Assembly (NCBI GenBank): GCA_003165095.1
Contig: PLSH01000268.1
Span: forward strand, 198-9,160
Origin: Acidobacteriaceae bacterium
Lineage (GTDB): Bacteria; Acidobacteriota; Terriglobia; Terriglobales; Acidobacteriaceae
DNA: 8,963 nucleotides
Direction: 5' to 3'
The notes beneath the pieces were generated by a model. That model was not told the origin of the DNA. It did not search any database and saw only the letters and a program-made list of their open reading frames with translations. How positions within the stretch are numbered: the first letter of the stretch is position 1; the number at the start of each line of letters is the position of its first letter. The position numbers were made by a program, and so were the translations under genes. Positions 1 to 6,678 of this stretch are shown here, piece by piece.

Positions 1-41
1 GCGCTACATTGCGGCGATACCACAATTGTTCGGTCACGGTA

Positions 42-1442
42 CTAATTCATCAGCATCTTCTTGCGCCGCTTTTCGGCGTACATCGCTTCGTCCGCCTTGG
101 CCAGCATCTCCACCAGCGACTCGTGGCGCGCCGCTTCCGAGGTCACGCAGCCCACGCTGAAACTCAGCGGTACCCAGCGGCCGTTCTCCGCGTTGCGGCC
201 CGCGGCCGTCTCCTCAAGTTGGCGCGCCGCCAGCGAGATTGCGGAGGAGGTGAATTGGCCGGCCACCGCGAATTCGTCGCCGCCGATGCGCCCCAGCACG
301 TCGGTCTCGCGAAACGAGTTCTTCAGGATCTGTGCCATCTCCATCAGAATCTCCGATCCCGCCTGGTGTCCCAGCGTATCGTTGGTCCGCTTCAGATCGT
401 CCAAATCGATATACAACACAGAAAATGGCAGGTCCGACCGCTGCGCCAGGCGCAGGGCCTGTTCGGCGAGCAGATGAAATCCGCGCAGATTGTAGAGGCC
501 GGTCAAGGCGTCGCGCAGCGACAGGTCGTGAATCTCCGCCTCCATGCCGTTGATGCGCCAGGCAAGATACAGCATCAGGGCGAAGGACGCCATCACCACC
601 AGGGATGCGAGGATGGCCGTGGTGTAATGAGCCGGCATCCGCACGGTGTTGAAGACGTGGGCCCGCGCGGCTTCGCGCACAAATGGCATCCCCAGCAGCA
701 GGGGCGAGATTGCCCGCGCGATCCTGCTGCCGATTCCGCTTCCCAGCAGTATCGAAAATACCCCGTTCTCGGCGCGGCGAAAGAAGGCCGCCATGGTCAG
801 CAGCAGCAGGCAAAGCATGGTTGAGGTCGAGGTTGTCACCGAAGCCGGCGAGTCAATGATGCGCAACACCGCAAACATGTGTCCCGACACCAGCACCAGG
901 ACCACCAGCACCAGGCAGAATGTCAACAGGTCGGCAGCCAGGCTGGCCAGGTGCTTTCGCGCCCGAATGAAGATCAGCATGATTCCCAAAAGCGCAAACG
1001 CGCCTGCCGACTGCGCGGACATTGTTCCCGGAAACCCCGACGCGAACCCCGGCGCGAACTTCGACGCCAACCCGTCGCCGGGCGCAACGCCGGCATTCAG
1101 GCCCAGCCAGGCAGGAAAGACATGCGCCAAAAAGATGGCCGCGCACATCAGGGTCAACAGGCCGGCGACGAGCACGCTGAGCCTGTGCTTCAGTTCGGAT
1201 TGCTGCGCGTCCGAAAGCCACAGGCTAAACGCGCCGAGCAGCACGGCAATCCCGGATCCCGCCTTCATCCATTGCCAGCCGGCGGGAAGGTTCCGAGCCG
1301 CCAAGGGCAGCAGCGATCCCACCAGGTTCACGAGCGCTATGGCCGCCACCAGGATCAGCGTGACGCGCTCCACCGCGGCCAGCTTTACAAGCACGGCTGC
1401 GTCAGGTTCGCTCGGAGGCAGAGCCGGGATCTTATCAGGCAT
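42..1442 (-). CDS. Membrane-bound diguanylate cyclase (GGDEF) with a multi-span sensor region
   Basis: Predicted to make the second messenger c-di-GMP from two GTP at the inner membrane. The 466-residue protein has hydrophobic spans at roughly 24-48, 61-78, 87-110, 143-159, 168-193, 201-221 and 272-295. A weaker one near 245-256 would make eight and put the C-terminus in the cytoplasm. A short linker then leads to a GGDEF domain (about 305-462). It has the usual opening DALTGLYN (311-318), metal-site Asp346, Asn354, and an intact GGDEF loop (387-391). RETD at 378-381 lies five residues before GGDEF and fits the inhibitory RxxD I-site, so an active, product-inhibited enzyme is likely. The N-terminal region resembles hydrophobic sensor regions seen before PAS or kinase modules, but I cannot name the family. 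The start is the first ATG before the first span; no clear Shine-Dalgarno precedes it. Divergent from the acyl-CoA synthetase gene. Confidence 0.93.
   Translation of the reverse strand: MPDKIPALPPSEPDAAVLVKLAAVERVTLILVAAIALVNLVGSLLPLAARNLPAGWQWMKAGSGIAVLLGAFSLWLSDAQQSELKHRLSVLVAGLLTLMCAAIFLAHVFPAWLGLNAGVAPGDGLASKFAPGFASGFPGTMSAQSAGAFALLGIMLIFIRARKHLASLAADLLTFCLVLVVLVLVSGHMFAVLRIIDSPASVTTSTSTMLCLLLLTMAAFFRRAENGVFSILLGSGIGSRIARAISPLLLGMPFVREAARAHVFNTVRMPAHYTTAILASLVVMASFALMLYLAWRINGMEAEIHDLSLRDALTGLYNLRGFHLLAEQALRLAQRSDLPFSVLYIDLDDLKRTNDTLGHQAGSEILMEMAQILKNSFRETDVLGRIGGDEFAVAGQFTSSAISLAARQLEETAAGRNAENGRWVPLSFSVGCVTSEAARHESLVEMLAKADEAMYAEKRRKKMLMN
1026..1074. repeat. 12-bp tandem repeat inside the diguanylate cyclase gene
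   Basis: About four imperfect 12-bp units, for example GACGCGAACCCC, GGCGCGAACTTC and GACGCCAACCCG. On the minus strand they encode residues 124-139 as four-residue units GLAS, KFAP, GFAS, GFPG. They lie in the loop between the third and fourth predicted spans, which is probably periplasmic. The unit length keeps the reading frame, so copy-number change would lengthen or shorten the loop without breaking the protein. Confidence 0.6.
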
Positions 1443-1463
1443 AATCTGTGAGCCGGAACAGCA

Positions 1464-1492
1464 ATGACGATCGTAAAAACGATGATCGTAAA
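1464..1492. promoter_or_regulatory. 15-bp-period direct repeat, candidate operator
   Basis: Two copies of a 14-base motif (1464-1477 and 1479-1492) match at 12 of 14 positions and share GATCGTAAA. The first copy contains the perfect palindrome ACGATCGT (1467-1474); the second has a one-mismatch version (1482-1489). The pair lies 22 bases upstream of the diguanylate cyclase start, in the divergent region shared with the acyl-CoA synthetase. Half-site-like repeats here suggest a regulator binding site, but nothing identifies the regulator. Confidence 0.3.
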
Positions 1493-1616
1493 GGGAATTG
1501 TTTTTGAGTTCTCCGGAAACATTTTAACCCGCGCGGAGGTCTTGCTGAAATTCGAATTGAATCGATTCCCGAAGTTTGGGCTCCGACCCCTTTTTCTGCC
1601 CGACACCGCTCTGCGC

Positions 1617-1625
1617 TGATACACT
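1617..1625 (+). promoter_or_regulatory. Possible extended -10 promoter for the acyl-CoA synthetase
   Basis: TGATACACT fits the extended -10 form TGnTAnAnT in part (TACACT matches TATAAT at four of six). It would start transcription near 1632, giving a leader of about 40 bases before the chosen ATG at 1675. No good -35 hexamer is seen 16-18 bases upstream. If this is the true promoter, the longer in-frame TTG start at 1576 is excluded. Confidence 0.25.
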
Positions 1626-1674
1626 CTCGATTGGCCGCGTTTTCCTGGTTCCCCGCGCCCTCAACTTCAATACC

Positions 1675-3477
1675 ATGACGACGATTCCTCTCATCTCTAC
1701 CATCAATGACCTGTTTCTACGGGTTTCGGCGGCTGCCAACCCGCGCGCCGTGCTCTGGCAGGACGAGTTTGGCAATTGGCAGCCGATCTCCTCTGAGCAG
1801 ATCTATCAACGGGTCAGGGCGCTGGCCAGGGCTTTTCTCGACTGGGGCGCGCAAAAGGGCGACCGCATCGCCCTGATCGGCGAAAACCGCTGGGAATGGG
1901 CGGTCGCCGATTTCGCCTCGCTGGCCATCGGCGCCGCGAATGTGCCCATCTATCCCACGCTTACAGGCGAGCAGGTGGCCGTTTTGATCCGCGACGCCGG
2001 CTGCCGCATTGCCGTGGTTTCCACCCGCCAGCAGTTCGACAAGCTCAACTCCGTCCGCGCGCAAACCCAGTTGGAGCGCATCGTCATGATGGATTCGCAC
2101 GCTCCCGAAGGCGCCATCGCCATGAGCGAACTGCTGGCCGGAGCCGATGCCGCCGCCAGTGAGCGCGACCCGCTCTTCGACGCGCTGGTCCGCGCCGTGG
2201 AACCGGGCGATGTGGCCACCCTCATCTACACCTCCGGCACCACCGGCGAGCCCAAAGGCGTCGTCCTCACCCATGGCAACATCGCGGCCAACCAGAATGT
2301 CGCCGCCCTCGATTTCAACTTCGCCACCACTGACGCCTGCATCTCCTTCCTGCCGCTTTCTCACATCACCGCCCGCGCCCTGGACTACGTGATGTATAAC
2401 TCCGGCGCCCAGGTCGCTTATTGCTCGCAGTTCGATAAGCTCCCCCTGGCGATGCGCCAGATCCGGCCCACCGTCATCGTCGGCGTCCCGCGGGTATTCG
2501 AGAAGATCCGCCAGGCGGTGGAGCAGAAATCAGCGGCTTCGCCCGTAAAAAAGCGCATGCTCGCCTGGGCCCTCCGGGTGGGCGCGCGCCACAGCGCCGA
2601 AGTCTACGCCGGAAGGCGGCCCTCGGCCCTGCGATGGAAGCTGGCCTCAAAGCTGGTCTATTCCAAGGTCCAGGAGGCCTTCGGAGGCCAGGTAAGAATC
2701 TTCGTCAGCGGAGGAGCCCCGCTGGGCATTGATACCGCGCAGTGGTTTGCCTCAGTCGGCATCGCCCTGTGGGAGGGTTACGGCCTGACCGAAACCTCGC
2801 CGGTGATCGCCCTCAACACCCCGCTCAAACAGCGCATGGGCGCGGCCGGCATGCCTCTCGCCAATGTCGAACTCAAGTTGGCCGAGGACGGCGAATTGCT
2901 GGTCCGCGGGCCCTCGGTCTTTGCCGGTTACTGGCATAAACCCGAAGCCAGCGCCGAGTGCTTTGACGCCGAAGGGTGGTTTCGCACCGGCGACATCGGC
3001 CACCTTGACGGCGATGGGTTTCTGTTCATCACCGACCGCAAAAAGGAACTGCTCAAGACCTCCGGCGGCAAGCTGGTAGCGCCGCAGCCGATTGAGAACA
3101 AGCTCAAAAACTCGATGCTGGTGGCACAGGCGGCCCTGGTGGGCGATAAACACAAGTTCATCGCCGTGCTTCTCTCGCCCAATTTCGCCGCCCTCGAAGA
3201 ATGGGCGCGCCATCATGGCGTCCACGCCGATTCCCGCGCCGCGCTGGTTGCCGAACCCCGTGTCGTATCTCTTTATGGCGAACTCGTGGCCGGGGTCAAC
3301 CGCAGCCTGGCCAACTTCGAAACTCTGAAGCGCTTCCGCGTGGTTGCCGAGGAGTGGTCGCAGGAATCCGGAGAGCTTACGCCCTCGATGAAGCTGAAGC
3401 GCCGCGTCCTTACGGAGCGTTACGCGGGGGTGGTCGCCGAACTTTACGCGGACGAAGCAACCTCGCGCGGCGAATAG
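1675..3477 (+). CDS. Long-chain acyl-CoA synthetase (AMP-forming), FadD15 type
   Basis: Activates fatty acids to acyl-CoA through an acyl-adenylate, feeding beta-oxidation or lipid synthesis; probably cytoplasmic or membrane-associated. The 600 residues carry the adenylating-enzyme motifs in order: P-loop-like YTSGTTGEPKG (185-195), SGGAPLG before the binding core, GYGLTETSP (368-376), GWFRTGDIG (434-442), and the hinge DRKKELLKTSGGK (454-466). The C-terminal LTPSMKLKRR (568-577) supplies the likely catalytic Lys573. Length is typical of bacterial enzymes of this subgroup. The frame stays open upstream to a TTG at 1576, but the added residues look like noncoding sequence and conserved-type sequence begins at TIPLISTINDLF, so I chose ATG 1675; no strong Shine-Dalgarno is visible. 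The last 68 bases overlap the convergent membrane-protein gene. Chain-length preference cannot be read from sequence, so no symbol is assigned. Confidence 0.95.
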   Translation: MTTIPLISTINDLFLRVSAAANPRAVLWQDEFGNWQPISSEQIYQRVRALARAFLDWGAQKGDRIALIGENRWEWAVADFASLAIGAANVPIYPTLTGEQVAVLIRDAGCRIAVVSTRQQFDKLNSVRAQTQLERIVMMDSHAPEGAIAMSELLAGADAAASERDPLFDALVRAVEPGDVATLIYTSGTTGEPKGVVLTHGNIAANQNVAALDFNFATTDACISFLPLSHITARALDYVMYNSGAQVAYCSQFDKLPLAMRQIRPTVIVGVPRVFEKIRQAVEQKSAASPVKKRMLAWALRVGARHSAEVYAGRRPSALRWKLASKLVYSKVQEAFGGQVRIFVSGGAPLGIDTAQWFASVGIALWEGYGLTETSPVIALNTPLKQRMGAAGMPLANVELKLAEDGELLVRGPSVFAGYWHKPEASAECFDAEGWFRTGDIGHLDGDGFLFITDRKKELLKTSGGKLVAPQPIENKLKNSMLVAQAALVGDKHKFIAVLLSPNFAALEEWARHHGVHADSRAALVAEPRVVSLYGELVAGVNRSLANFETLKRFRVVAEEWSQESGELTPSMKLKRRVLTERYAGVVAELYADEATSRGE

Positions 3478-4063
3478 GAATATCCCGCTCGACCCGGTTC
3501 TCAAACAGCAGGCGCTTGTCCCACAATCGCTTGATCCCGCGGAAAAACGGCGCGCCCCACGTGCCGACTGCCAGCAGGCTGCCAAACAGAATGATGGCAT
3601 CGATGCTGATGCGGCCCGAGCTTTGCCAGTAGGCATCCGGCTCCAGGTTCAGCCACAGCGCAAACTCGTCCAGCGTGAGCGCCGCGCCCACGCCGTAGCT
3701 TACCGACATCAGCCGGCTCAAGAAAATGGAAAGCCGGGAGTGCGACCGCCCCAGGTCCAGCAGCCAGCCGTAACCCACCAGCAGCAGGATCAGGATGCCC
3801 CACACCAGGTGGTGAATATGCATCCCCCGCACCACGACCCACTGGAAATGCCCTTCATGGTTCACGATGCGGTGAACCAGGATCCGAACCCCCACGAAGG
3901 TGATCAGAAACGAAACCGAGGCAATAAACATGCGCTGCCGCGGCCGGTCGGGGATGGTGGTGCGAATCAGGAATCCCAGCCGCGTCAACTGCAGCAGCAC
4001 CAGCAACACCACGACAACCAGGCTGGCAAAGGCCAGCAACAACAGTGCGCCATTTCCCGGCAT
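3410..4063 (-). CDS. Integral membrane protein of unknown function (HIHH / LDEFALWL type)
   Basis: A 217-residue protein with about five hydrophobic spans: 5-28, 45-64, 86-104, 116-138 and 152-174. Two polar clusters stand out. One is MHIHHLVWGI (81-90; His82, His84, His85) at the start of the third span. The other is LDEFALWL (141-148; Asp142, Glu143) in or beside the fourth, followed by a YWQSSGR-SIDAI stretch (155-166). I recall similar His-His and DEFAL pairs in unnamed bacterial integral membrane proteins, but no function follows. His and acidic residues near membrane spans could bind metal; this is inference. The C-terminal tail (about 195-217) is rich in Arg and Pro and probably cytoplasmic; its last 22 residues are encoded antisense to the end of the acyl-CoA synthetase gene. 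The start ATG immediately precedes the first span; the ribosome site is weak. Confidence 0.85.
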   Translation of the reverse strand: MPGNGALLLLAFASLVVVVLLVLLQLTRLGFLIRTTIPDRPRQRMFIASVSFLITFVGVRILVHRIVNHEGHFQWVVVRGMHIHHLVWGILILLLVGYGWLLDLGRSHSRLSIFLSRLMSVSYGVGAALTLDEFALWLNLEPDAYWQSSGRISIDAIILFGSLLAVGTWGAPFFRGIKRLWDKRLLFENRVERDIPIRRARLLRPRKVRRPPPRNAP

Positions 4064-4286
4064 ACCCTTATTGAAACACCTTGGGCCGCGCTCCCCAACA
4101 GGGAAATGCCGGGGCGTTGTATCTTTCCTCGGTGAGCGCGGTCACGATTTTCCTTTACAGGGGCAGAGTACACTGGTTAAGGCGTCGAGACCGGCGGTTC
4201 CTCCCTCTTTGGCGCACGATTCAGTCGCTTGCGGTCCGGCCCGGCTCACTTGGCCGCCGAGCGAATTTTATTCAGGAGATTTCACC
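4064..4286. promoter_or_regulatory. Divergent intergenic region, membrane protein / phosphofructokinase
   Basis: This 223-base gap must hold promoters for both flanking genes. On the plus strand there is a TACACT hexamer (4169-4174) that could be a -10 element, but no fitting -35 lies upstream. I see no large inverted repeat, riboswitch-like fold or small gene here. Confidence 0.35.
4273..4278 (+). promoter_or_regulatory. Ribosome binding site fixing the phosphofructokinase start
   Basis: CAGGAG lies eight bases before ATG 4287, a near-ideal spacing. The reading frame is open for hundreds of bases upstream, so this site together with the family-typical start MRVALLTGGGD decides the start. 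Confidence 0.85.
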
Positions 4287-5321
4287 ATGCGAGTTGCTTT
4301 ATTGACCGGCGGAGGAGATTGCCCCGGGTTGAATGCCGTGATCTATGCGGCCGTCAAAAAAGGCATCAATCACTATGGCGATGAGTTCATCGGCTTTCTC
4401 AACGGCTGGCGCGGCGTACTCGACAACAACTTCATCCCACTCACTCTTGAAAACATCGACGGCATCCAGTTGAAGGGCGGCACCATCCTCCACTCTTCGC
4501 GGACCAACATCAAAAAAATTCCCGGAGGCATCGAGAAGGTCCAGGAAGTTCTCAAGACCAATAAAATCGACGCACTCATTGCGCTGGGCGGCGACGATAC
4601 CCAGTCCGTTACACTTTTTCTGAGCGAAAACGGCGTGCCCAGCGTGGGCGTTCCCAAGACCATCGACAACGACATCACCGGCACCGATCAAACCTTCGGT
4701 TACGACACGGCCGTCATGATCGCCACTGAGGCCGTCGACCGCATCCACACCACAGCCGACTCGCACAACCGCGTCATCGTGATTGAGGTGATGGGCCGCG
4801 ATGCGGGCTGGATCGCCTACGCCGCGGGCATTGCCGGCGGCGCCCATGTCGTCCTGGTTCCCGAAAAGGAAATCGACATCGACCATGTCTGCGCCCTGCT
4901 CAAGTACAACTACGACCACGGCAAGCACTACGGGGTGGTAGTGGTGGCGGAGGGCTGCCACCTGCCCGAGGTGGGCCAGGTGATCGGGTCCTCGCAGGTG
5001 GACTCGTTCGGACATGCGCGTCTCTCCGGAATCGGCGAGGCGCTGGCCGACCTGATCCAAGAGAAGACCGGCTTTGAAACCCGCTCAGTCAACCTGGGAC
5101 ACACCCAGCGCGGCGGCGTTCCCACCGCGTACGACCGCGTCCTCGGCCAGCGTTACGGCCTGCACGCCATCGACATGGTGCACGACAAGAAGTGGGGCCG
5201 GATCGCCGTTCTCCACGGCACCGACATCACCGACATCACGATCAAGGAAGCCATCGCGCACAACCGGCGGCTGGACCAGCGCTTCTTCGACGTGATCGCG
5301 GACCTCGAAGCCAAGGTGTAG
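4287..5321 (+). CDS. pfp: 6-phosphofructokinase, predicted pyrophosphate-dependent
   Basis: Phosphorylates fructose 6-phosphate to fructose 1,6-bisphosphate in the cytoplasm. A PPi-dependent enzyme would act reversibly, in both glycolysis and gluconeogenesis. The 344 residues include GGGDCPGLNAVI (8-19), GGDDT (101-105), PKTIDND (123-129, catalytic Asp127), MGR (169-171), EG (222-223) and the sugar-phosphate motif GHTQRGG (271-277). In E. coli PfkA numbering, residues 104 and 124 are Asp and Lys, the pair typical of PPi users, where ATP enzymes have Gly and Gly. E. coli effector-site arginines 21, 54 and 154 align with Tyr20, Leu54 and His154, so ADP/PEP control of the E. coli kind is unlikely. 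An insertion of about 22 residues between Glu222 and the GHTQRGG segment explains the extra length over PfkA. Family call is near certain; phosphoryl-donor specificity is a strong inference. Confidence 0.95.
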   Translation: MRVALLTGGGDCPGLNAVIYAAVKKGINHYGDEFIGFLNGWRGVLDNNFIPLTLENIDGIQLKGGTILHSSRTNIKKIPGGIEKVQEVLKTNKIDALIALGGDDTQSVTLFLSENGVPSVGVPKTIDNDITGTDQTFGYDTAVMIATEAVDRIHTTADSHNRVIVIEVMGRDAGWIAYAAGIAGGAHVVLVPEKEIDIDHVCALLKYNYDHGKHYGVVVVAEGCHLPEVGQVIGSSQVDSFGHARLSGIGEALADLIQEKTGFETRSVNLGHTQRGGVPTAYDRVLGQRYGLHAIDMVHDKKWGRIAVLHGTDITDITIKEAIAHNRRLDQRFFDVIADLEAKV

Positions 5322-5327
5322 CGCCAT

Positions 5328-5344
5328 CGGCTTCTGCTCAGCCG
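5328..5344 (+). terminator. Weak hairpin after the phosphofructokinase gene
   Basis: CGGCT and AGCCG form a five-base stem with a seven-base loop, beginning seven bases after the stop codon. The following bases hold only a short T run (ATTTG), so intrinsic termination would be inefficient at best. It may merely be a transcript-end structure, and transcription could read on into the downstream gene. Confidence 0.25.
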
Positions 5345-5439
5345 CATTTGCCTGATCCTTGTCGCAGCTTCCTGGCGATTGGGATCGGGCATTCGTTATT
5401 GTGGGGTGTAGTATTTCACTGTGCTCCGCGGGGTGATCC

Positions 5440-6090
5440 ATGAAATCGATTTCCAGACGCGGGCTGATTGGAGTCATTGCCGGAACGCTAGGTGCGCTGT
5501 TGCTTGGGCCCGGCGCTTCGGCTGGAGGTCATCCGGCGCAGCAGATGCAGAACAGCAAGCGTTGCTATTCGGTTGACGAGACCTTTTACAAAATCCATGA
5601 TCTCAAAGTGACCAAGGAGATCAGGCCGATCGAGCATTGTTATTTTGATAAAGATCATCCATATCGATACTCTGTCGTGGATATCCCGGTGTCGCTCGCG
5701 GTGGGCACTGTCCGAACGCCCGAGTTCGCTCCCCCCTCGCACTGGTACTGGATCCTGCTTCAGGTGGAGAAGCCACTCCCGACCGAGCAAATGGCATGCA
5801 TGATGGCGGTTGCTGATGATTCGCCCGACTCTTGGAAGGACTGCCCTCTCAGCGATCGGCTGCTTCGAGCGGACTGGACCGTATGGAGCGAGGGCCAAGT
5901 TGTATCGAGTGGATCGAGCACAACTAAGGCCGACGCTAAGTATACAAAGGACAACATCTTCAAGTTCCTTGGGAGCTTCCCGACACTACCGGGAAAGAGG
6001 TACGTGGTGGAAATGAAGTTCACCAAGGATGGGACGCCGCTGAATGTCGCCAATCCGCACCTGATCGTTACCAAGATGGGCGACGAATAG
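5440..6090 (+). CDS. Unrecognised exported protein with a twin-arginine-like signal peptide
   Basis: I do not recognise this 216-residue protein. It opens with a signal peptide: SRRGLIG (5-11) resembles the Tat motif S-R-R-x-F-L-K with Leu for Phe, a hydrophobic stretch follows (about 9-23), and ASA (26-28) is a plausible signal peptidase site. The mature part has four cysteines (42, 67, 120, 135), enough for two disulfides. Its C-terminal half alternates polar and hydrophobic residues with aromatic positions (WTVW at 146-149, the FKFLGSF stretch at 175-180), suggesting a beta-sandwich fold. Codon use differs from its neighbours: AGA, AGG, CTA, GGA and ATT appear more often and GC content is visibly lower, which suggests recent acquisition or low expression. 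The start is supported by the signal peptide; only a weak GGGG lies upstream. It sits 118 bases after the phosphofructokinase and 48 bases before the acetyltransferase. Confidence 0.75.
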   Translation: MKSISRRGLIGVIAGTLGALLLGPGASAGGHPAQQMQNSKRCYSVDETFYKIHDLKVTKEIRPIEHCYFDKDHPYRYSVVDIPVSLAVGTVRTPEFAPPSHWYWILLQVEKPLPTEQMACMMAVADDSPDSWKDCPLSDRLLRADWTVWSEGQVVSSGSSTTKADAKYTKDNIFKFLGSFPTLPGKRYVVEMKFTKDGTPLNVANPHLIVTKMGDE

Positions 6091-6111
6091 CGCCTGTTTA
6101 GATGCGTCAGG

Positions 6112-6133
6112 TCCCTTGTTCCCTTGGTCCCTG
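6112..6133. repeat. 8-bp tandem repeat before the acetyltransferase start
   Basis: Three units begin at 6112, 6120 and 6128: TCCCTTGT, TCCCTTGG and a final truncated TCCCTG. The repeat fills the place where a Shine-Dalgarno would be for ATG 6139 and contains no purine-rich site. It may reflect slippage. Change in copy number would alter the spacing upstream of the gene. Confidence 0.55.
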
Positions 6134-6138
6134 TTTTT

Positions 6139-6621
6139 ATGCTCTACCGCCTCTACAAGCCGGAAGACTTTGCCGCGCTCTACGCGATCGAAGAGCTCTG
6201 CTTCCAGCCTCCCTTTCGCTTCGGCCGCGGCTACATGCGGCAACTCGTTCTGGACCCCGAAACGGCCACCTGGATCGCCGAAGATAACGCCGCAATGGCC
6301 GGTTTCGCCATCGTGGAATGGGGGGAAGGCAAGCAGGGACCGATAGCCTATATCGAGACCCTTGAAGTGCTTCCAGGCCGCCGCGGCCAGGGCATCGGCG
6401 GCCAACTGCTGGGCCGCATCGAGGCCTCGGCCCGCGCGGCGGGCGTACGGGTCATCTGGCTACATGTGGACGAGGAAAACGCCGCCGCAATCCGCCTCTA
6501 CGAGGCCAACGGCTATCGCCGCCAGGGCAGGGAAGAGAACTACTATCCGCGCGGGCGCGCAGCGTTGATTTACACAAAGACAATTGAGAATCAGGCGCTG
6601 AATCTTGAAAGCGCAGGCTGA
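6139..6621 (+). CDS. GNAT family N-acetyltransferase, RimI-like
   Basis: Predicted to transfer acetyl from acetyl-CoA to an amine, in the cytoplasm. The 160-residue protein has the GNAT fold markers: a beta-strand core YIETLEVLPG (71-80), the acetyl-CoA pyrophosphate loop RRGQGIG (81-87), a following helix, and the RimI-type segment ENAAAIRLYEANGY (113-126) before NYY (134-136). These features resemble RimI, which acetylates the N-terminal alanine of ribosomal protein S18, but many GNAT enzymes of other specificity share them, and there is no tsaB or tsaD gene alongside to support that role. ATG 6139 was preferred over an in-frame TTG at 6124 because family proteins begin with a short strand just like LYRLYKPED; neither start has a good ribosome site. 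It may be co-transcribed with the exported protein 48 bases upstream. Confidence 0.9.
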   Translation: MLYRLYKPEDFAALYAIEELCFQPPFRFGRGYMRQLVLDPETATWIAEDNAAMAGFAIVEWGEGKQGPIAYIETLEVLPGRRGQGIGGQLLGRIEASARAAGVRVIWLHVDEENAAAIRLYEANGYRRQGREENYYPRGRAALIYTKTIENQALNLESAG

Positions 6622-6631
6622 TTTATAACCA

Positions 6632-6655
6632 GGGGTGCAATAGGGGGGGAGGGGG
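6632..6655 (+). other. G-run cluster, possible G-quadruplex
   Basis: Runs of four, seven and five G on the plus strand (6632-6635, 6643-6649, 6651-6655) can supply four tracts of three G with short loops. The octamer GGGGTGCA occurs at 6632-6639 and again at 6652-6659. The cluster begins 10 bases after the acetyltransferase stop, in the gap between convergent genes, so its transcript would be G-rich only for the plus-strand gene. Confidence 0.35.
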
Positions 6656-6678
6656 TGCAGATCCTATGCATTTTTCTT
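6656..6678 (+). terminator. Weak candidate terminator after the acetyltransferase
   Basis: TGCA (6656-6659) and TGCA (6667-6670) can pair across a seven-base loop, and TTTTTCTT follows directly (6671-6678). The five Gs before the stem could add G-U pairs with the T run. The stem is short, so intrinsic termination is possible but not certain. Confidence 0.35.

Noticed and set aside
9..1467. Several long plus-strand frames opposite the diguanylate cyclase gene
   Set aside because: They overlap one another in different frames and are rich in Arg, His and Gln. The minus-strand GGDEF protein explains the region.
1576..1674. N-terminal extension of the acyl-CoA synthetase from a TTG codon
   Set aside because: The 33 extra residues have no family similarity I can see, the TTG lacks a ribosome site and the possible -10 element lies inside it.
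2752..3636. Open frame on the minus strand opposite the acyl-CoA synthetase gene (294 codons)
   Set aside because: It lies antisense to conserved adenylation motifs, continues into the membrane-protein gene in another frame and shows no protein-like features.
3900..4286. Upstream extension of the phosphofructokinase frame
   Set aside because: It overlaps the divergent membrane-protein gene, and the ATG at 4287 has an ideal ribosome site and the family-typical N-terminus.
4287..6621. The three plus-strand genes as one functional system
   Set aside because: A phosphofructokinase, an unknown exported protein and a GNAT enzyme have no obvious shared pathway. The 118-base gap and differing codon use argue against a coherent module.
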